Shown: positions 58,101 through 64,000 of the stretch, piece by piece
Numbering within the stretch: the first letter of the stretch is position 1
How the letters are laid out: each line of letters starts with the position of its first letter
Source: Thamnaconus septentrionalis
Lineage: Eukaryota; Chordata; Actinopteri; Tetraodontiformes; Monacanthidae
Reading direction: 5' to 3'
Length of the DNA: 64,000 nucleotides
Assembly: GCA_009823395.1 (NCBI GenBank)
Contig: CM020513.1
Location: 19,842,501-19,906,500 of the forward strand
Notes under the pieces: model-generated
Databases searched by the model: none
The model's input: only the letters and a program-made list of their open reading frames with translations
What the model was told of the DNA's origin: nothing
Position numbers and translations under genes: made by a program

Positions 58101-60878
58101 TTTTTTAGTTTAGAGTTTAGCTTTTCACCTAACAATCTATTTTGTCACATTATCTTTGCAAAGTAAGTTGAAATTCATTCCTTATTCCAAGCTTAGAACA
58201 TCATCAGTATTCTTAATGATATATAATAATAATAGTACGTATAAAAGTACGAGTGTCCTCTTGTTTCATGCACCAGTACCAAAAGTTGTGCTTTGACCAG
58301 AACTGGATCCACTGGTACTGAAGAAATACAGGGTTCAGAAGTACAAAGTGTTTACTCAGACTTTCCCCCTTTCCAAATTCCATTAGAAACTCTATTAGAA
58401 AGCATTTTCAACCGGTATTAACTTTCCAATGAATCTGATTACCAGTCGTCTTGCACTGCGTATGAAGAGGGAAGTTGTGATGAAAGCATGGAGCTGCCGC
58501 TCTTAGCAGCCCTAAAGCACCGTGCCAGGACCAGGAAGAAGACACTGCAAGTCGTAAACAAGTGTTGTTGCCAGTGAAGTGTGGTTGTAGTGTGGATGTT
58601 GCAATAGTCAGAGTTTGATCGAAACCGGATCATATTTTGGCAACAAAGGGAGAACAAGGAACAACACTGGAGGCTTTTTTTTTTTTTGGTTTCCCTTTGC
58701 TCGCCTCTGGTTCAACTAGCAGTGACTGATCTGTTTGGTCACCTTGACTGTGACAGAAGGAGGTTTTTTTTGGGGAAAAAAAAAAACAAATTCTATGAGA
58801 TTTATTTTACTGTCTCCTTGAATAAATGCAAAGTAATCAGGAAACGTTAAACGTGGCAGGTTTCCTCACCCGATAGATTTGTGAGTCAGTCTGGCAAGTC
58901 AGGTTCGGATCTGCTAGGACCTGCTAGTCCCTGCATAAGTCAGTTCTTTCATTTTCTTTTGTGGGAGAAGATAAAACTAAAGGTACAATTCTAAATTTCG
59001 CAATCTGCTAGAAGGCCAAAAGCTCAATGTTTTGAGACTGACTAAGGGCAAAGAAAATCGTACATGGACTCACGTTACTCGCAAAAAGTCGTCTGAAAAA
59101 GAAACAATCAAGTAGAGTATACTTGTAAAATCTACTTTAGTACAATGACAAAAGTATTTGTACTTACCCCCCCGCCCACCTCTGCAAATATGCATCTGTG
59201 GGAAATCATTGCACCACTAACTAAATCCAGCTTGGTTTGAACAGTGTGGATTCCTGCCAGTCTACACAATATCAAGAGGGAGTTTCTTCTTAAAATGTGT
59301 AATTAGGTTTTTTTTTTAAAGCCATAAACCTCCTGGCAGGGCAGGCCCGTGCCTTTAAAAAATGTTAAAAAGGGGATTGTCACACTTATGCTGATGTCTG
59401 TGGGACCATAAAAGTTTCCTCATGGCGGGCATCCATCAAGACAAAGGTAGGTACAGCACTTAAAAAAAAAAAAAGACAAACCGGCCAGCTGACGGCCATT
59501 TATGGCCAAAAACCCATCATCCAGACAGAAGCCGGCAGCAGTGCCATTGTGGCATCGCCGCACCCACTCTTTTAATTTTTTATCAAAGCTTACGTAGTGC
59601 ACTGACCCCTGAGTAAAAAAGAAAGCCACTTAGCTCATGATTCATAAAGCCCGTCAGCTCCATTATTTATTCAAGCAGGTTCTCACCCCCTGGCAGGATG
59701 TGTCCACATCCTCTATAAAGTCAACCAACGCTGACAACCCAATGAGAAACTCATAAATAATGGAGCTGCAACAGCTTGTCTGGCCAGAGCCGCTGTGCTG
59801 TTCTGCCATCAACCTGCGTTACGACCGGAAGTGATTTGGGCCCAGCAGTGACTGAACGTTCAGTCATCAGATATTCAGGAGGCTGGAGGGACATCATCAG
59901 CACCTGCCGCACGACCAGTCTGATAACTGTTAGGTGAAGCACAGCCAGACAGTGTCAATCGGTTTGTCTGCGGCGGCCTACCTGCTCGGTGAAAATATTT
60001 CTTGTGCCAAGGCCAGAACCGGTTTTTCCTTCGTTTGACGTGAGTAATTTGTGCTTAATCTTGTTTTTTCCCCACTGTACAGACGGGCGGGATCTGTTCC
60101 ACAAAGGAAGCCTCCCCTTTGACCAATCATAGTTACCGGGTATTACAAATACAATACAATTAAAAAAAAAAGGAAAGGACTTGTAGTAGCGTGTTACCGA
60201 AGTGTGATTCATCCCAGAAGATTATTTTTGAATTCATGCTGAAACTGTAAATCGGTCCCAGCACCGTGGTGTTTACATACTACGACAACAACAACATCTA
60301 CTATGACGACTACAACTGGAGCTTCTTTGGTCGTCTGCCTTCCTGGGAATTTATGAAAGCCTGATACCGTTGGGAGTTCTTTTTCGTGGGCAGCCTGTTC
60401 TAATGTGAAAATTCACCGTTCAAAGTACCTCCTCCTCTGTGTTATCTGAAGGTAAATTGAAAGAATGTAAACCTGACTTCTGCTTCCCGTGTGAACCTAA
60501 TTGAAGTCCTGTGATTGACTGATGAGTCCTTTCCCAACAAAAAAAAAACAGACTTTGCAAACTCTGGAAGCCAACAAAAATACTGGCCAAGAACAACAAA
60601 TACACACCTTGAGTGTCAAATGGGCAACTTTAGTGGTTTGGTGGTAGTTATCTTGAAACACTGTCATTTCATCTTTTTCGGTGTGCTGTCAGACACTCGG
60701 CCACAGAGAGGTTGGCTGCTGGGTGGCTGATCAAATGCTCCGATAAGTTGCATCACAGGGTCTTCATGGTAATTCCTGTTTTTTTTTGGTGTTATCTGAT
60801 TACTGGTTATTGTGGTTTGGAACAGGGTTTTATCAGACAGTGAGGCCAGCTGGCAGCTTTATTCCTCAACTTACTCGG

Positions 60879-60909
60879 CGTGAATCAAATGGAAACCATT
60901 TGATTCACG
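60879..60909. repeat. Perfect inverted repeat, 14-bp arms
   Basis: CGTGAATCAAATGG and its exact complement are separated by AAA. It is intergenic. Confidence 0.95.
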
Positions 60910-63900
60910 TAGATATGACAACAAGCTTTTCCCGACATCTTACAGTGAACCAAGGTTGATGGCAAAGGATCAAAGAGCAGCATATAACAGCATATCAGCC
61001 AGGGCAAATCGTGTGCCAGAAAACAGGTGGGTTGACAATAAATAGTTTATCAGTATCTTAGATTTCTTATGCAGACAACATGTTCACTCTGTCGGGGTTT
61101 AGTTTTTACACTGATATGGTTGCTGTGGCACAGCTTCCTGCTGCCTGAGACATAGATGAGACTGAATCACAAGACTTCAAGCTGAGTTAAATCTGAATCC
61201 CATTATATCTGATAATAATCTTTTGCTTCAATGCACCTTAACTAAAAATGCACTTGCATGAAGTTATTTAGGACAGACAACTGCTATTTTGCAGTTTTAC
61301 ATTTTTCTTTTCGAGTGTAGTCCCTCACAATATCTGCCATTCGACAACAATAAATGGCAAGATATATGTATTGCATTACTGACTCAATTTGAGTGCAATT
61401 GGAATAATGGAGAGAACTTTTTCCTTCTTGTTTCAGCTTTCCTTTTAAACACAAGTTTTGATTTGTCAGTATTAAACTACTTTTAAAGCCAAGTGAAAAT
61501 CAGGAAGTCTACAAAAAAACTGTTGTAGTGTTGATTCTGCAGGCAAGATGTAGCTACATACAGCACACAACTGCATCGTCAGCGTAGGTGAAAGTTAAAA
61601 CTGGCATTCTGACCATTAAAATACTAGCAAGATCAATCGAAGTGGACCAATGACTGAGCCCTGCGGAACATCCAGTCACATCCAGTTGTTTCCTTCAAAT
61701 CGAAGAAACTTCCATCCTGTGTTGTACTTGCATCACATACTTTTACATCCCTGCCAGTTTTAAGACATGAAAGATGGTCGACCAAGTGGCAGTCAAAAAT
61801 ATCCTGCTTATACCTGCAGTATTTTGCACCTCTGGTCAGTCTGAGGCTTCTCAAGAAGAGGGAATGATTCTCGCAACATTGCGCTGAATTTTCCCATTCC
61901 CCCGAAAAGCAGATCGAAAGGTAAACAATGAGGACAAGACACAGTTTACGGTGGTTGCAATCCAGGACGGAAAACAACAGAACACACACCCCTCCGCAAC
62001 CGTCTCATCACTCAGATTCAGTCTCTCATTACGCGGAAAGCAAAGATTGATGCGGAGAGGTCGTAATAAGAGAGAGCGGCCCAGCTGCTTTGAAGAGTGC
62101 GTGGAGTGTGAGTGCACATGATAAACCAGAGGAGGGACGCAGAATGATTTACAGAGGACTGGGTGGGGGAGTGGGGGTGCTGGGGGTAGGGAGATGGCGG
62201 GGGTGAAGTCAGGCCTTGACGTTTATGGACTTGATGAGCCGGTTCTGTTCGTTCCTTTGTCTCCATTCCGTCCCGTCACTTCTGTCATCTCCGCGGCTCC
62301 ATTCCTGCACTCCAGTGCCCGTCAATTAAAGCCAATGCCCAGCAGGGAGGGCGGAGACGTGATCAATATTTCATGAAAGCTGCTCGGCCAGACGGACTTC
62401 ACTGGCGGAGGTGACGTCACAGGCGGGGAATAAAGAGGCAGAACTAAAAAGCTGAGGAGATAAACAAAGGACAGCTGCTCCCGGGCTCCTCTTCAGATGT
62501 CAGTCAGCGGCCAAAACACAACCCCAACAATTTGGTGAATTACGGTGACGTTAAAGAAAAAAATAGCTCAGAAAGTGAACACGGACCCAAAAAGTGATTG
62601 CCTCGTCTGTCCAAGCAGCAGTCCGAATTCTCTTTGCAAATTTTAAAACATAAATCGGCTCCTGTTGTTTGAAGTGGAGATTCTAGGTGGGGTGGAGGGC
62701 AAGAGCATCAGCTGAAGGTTTCCTAATACAAAGGGTGGGGGCGTCAGGTGTGTTGAGGCACCACAGTTGGGGGCAGAGACACATTTAGATGAAACACAAA
62801 GGCATCATCTGCAGGGGGGAAAAACAAAAGATGAAAGACTCCGCCTGGAAATTTGGCATCCAGCATCCGAGCGGGTTTAAGCGGCGTTGTCTTGACATCA
62901 CCACTGTGAGAGGAAGGAGGAAGTGCACGGCGCTATTTCAGTCGATAGTTTTCCATATGGGGCGGGGCCAGGGGTCAGACTGTGTGGAACAGGATGCAAC
63001 AGCCATTCGGGCTGCAGAGAAATCCTGCACAAAGTGTTTTCTATCAGCACTACTCCCGCACTCGCTGGAGACTCTGCTGCTGCCGCTGGTACCCGAGAGC
63101 AGCCATCGGCTTGGAGATCTGATAGACCTTCTGGTTGCTCCATTTAGTAGCTCCATCTCCTGTGTCGTTCGACCACAGTACTGGTTTGTTTACCATTCTT
63201 ATCTTCTGCTTTCCTGCAGAAAAATACAGTTTATTGGGGAACTCAGTCCGACGAAAGGTGAAAGCGAATCTTGCGCAATAATTATTATTCTCCCCTACGT
63301 GTCTTTCGACCTCCTTTTGACCGCCTTAACGAACTCTGAATCTCATCAAAAATGGCAAGCAGGTAGAACTGGTGAAAAATGAAAACTCTGGATGCTCCAT
63401 AGTCGGCAAAAACAGGCAAAAACCAGACTGGAATGAGACATGGGACCAAAACCCACGCGTCCATCTGATCCAGACCTACATTTGGTATCGAGGTGTAGAA
63501 ACTCTGTCTGTAACAGGAAAGACAATTTCAGCTTCTTTTGTTTGTTTGTTTTTTTAACAGCAGGCTCGATATTTGTGAAGGAGTTGCTCTCAGAAATCAT
63601 CTTGTGGCCTGGCCAATCAGTGGCCTACGCTTGACATAACATTCAGGGATCGGCCCTGGCCGAGCAGGTACTACAGTAGCACCAGGTACCAGGTACTACC
63701 AACTCATGGAAGAGCAGAGAAACTGAGCAGCGCGGAGCGCTGAGAAGTTGTTGCAAGTGGGAAAAGCGATTGCGATTGCAATTAGACCACAATGAGACCA
63801 ATTAAACAGTTCCTACCTGAGGCTGACAACATAATTGCAACAGTTTTGTGAAACCTGCGCAGTCGTGCTGCCCTGGGTGAGCCAACGCCCGGTCAGCACC

Positions 63901-64000
63901 GTTAGCGGCAGGTATGTTAACTGCAGCTCCGTCCGGTGAAGTCATGTACATTTTAGATTACACATCAACTAGGAGTCAACAGGCAGAGCCCGACGCTGCC

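Larger units (their letters stand above)
51531..64000. other. Intergenic region downstream of rassf10
   Basis: About 12.5 kb without a gene I can recognise on either strand. It holds CA/GT arrays, a (CAT)n run, one interspersed DNA repeat fragment (56495-56580), two perfect short hairpins (58060-58100, 60879-60909) and a perfect CRE at 62412-62419. Low-repeat stretches, notably 59300-59940, could be regulatory. In human the next gene in this direction is ARNTL/BMAL1, but none of its exons was recognised here. Confidence 0.6.

Noticed and set aside
61620..61900. Possible transposon or retroelement coding remnant
   Set aside because: The phrase around GACCAATGACTGAGCCCTGCGGAAC looked familiar from fish repeats, but no frame, terminus or reverse-transcriptase or transposase motif could be supported.
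62789..63382. 197-codon open frame on the + strand
   Set aside because: It is not repeat-driven, but I recognise no motif, the base composition does not look coding, and nothing marks splice or promoter signals. A chance frame is the simplest reading; a protein search or RNA-seq would settle it.

Overview
This is a piece of vertebrate nuclear DNA, almost certainly from a teleost fish. The evidence is spliced genes with GT-AG introns, CpG-rich promoters, very dense CA/GT, GA/CT and tri-/tetranucleotide microsatellites, and several short DNA-transposon families of fish type. There are no prokaryotic features. Two protein-coding genes, both on the + strand, can be supported; the rest is intron, UTR, intergenic DNA and repeats.

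Gene 1 is a TEAD1 orthologue (tead1; in a teleost, one of the tead1a/tead1b co-orthologues), the TEA/ATTS-domain transcription factor that is the DNA-binding partner of YAP/TAZ in Hippo signalling. A CpG-rich promoter and a non-coding first exon (donor at 1037) lie near the left edge. After a roughly 17 kb intron, eleven coding exons run from 18510 to 40154. They join in frame into a 428-residue protein (human TEAD1 has 426). The 3' UTR probably runs to a poly(A) signal at 44040. At about 43 kb in total the locus is compact for this gene. Its introns are full of microsatellites, several of them touching splice sites.

Gene 2 is rassf10 (N-terminal Ras-association domain family), with a short non-coding first exon (to 47865), a small intron, and one uninterrupted coding exon at 48034-49500 (488 residues). 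Its 3' UTR probably ends near 51.5 kb. TEAD1 followed by RASSF10 matches the order on human 11p15, which supports both identifications. Whether the genes share regulation is inference.

Layout: 1-610 repeats upstream of tead1; 610-1260 CpG promoter and exon 1; 1037-18229 intron 1; 18230-40154 the other exons and introns; 40155 to about 44060 tead1 3' UTR; about 44.1-47.6 kb intergenic; 47.6-51.5 kb rassf10; 51.5-64 kb intergenic with no recognisable gene. No tRNA, rRNA, CRISPR array, intact transposase or reverse transcriptase was recognised. I found no complete undescribed system. The best leads are cis-regulatory: TEAD half-sites in the tead1 promoter, tandem uORFs ahead of the tead1 start, a UG repeat in place of a polypyrimidine tract at exon 8 with a complementary AC repeat after it, complementary repeat pairs in the 3' UTR and around exon 1, and a likely G-quadruplex plus a TTAA-flanked MITE in the rassf10 3' UTR.
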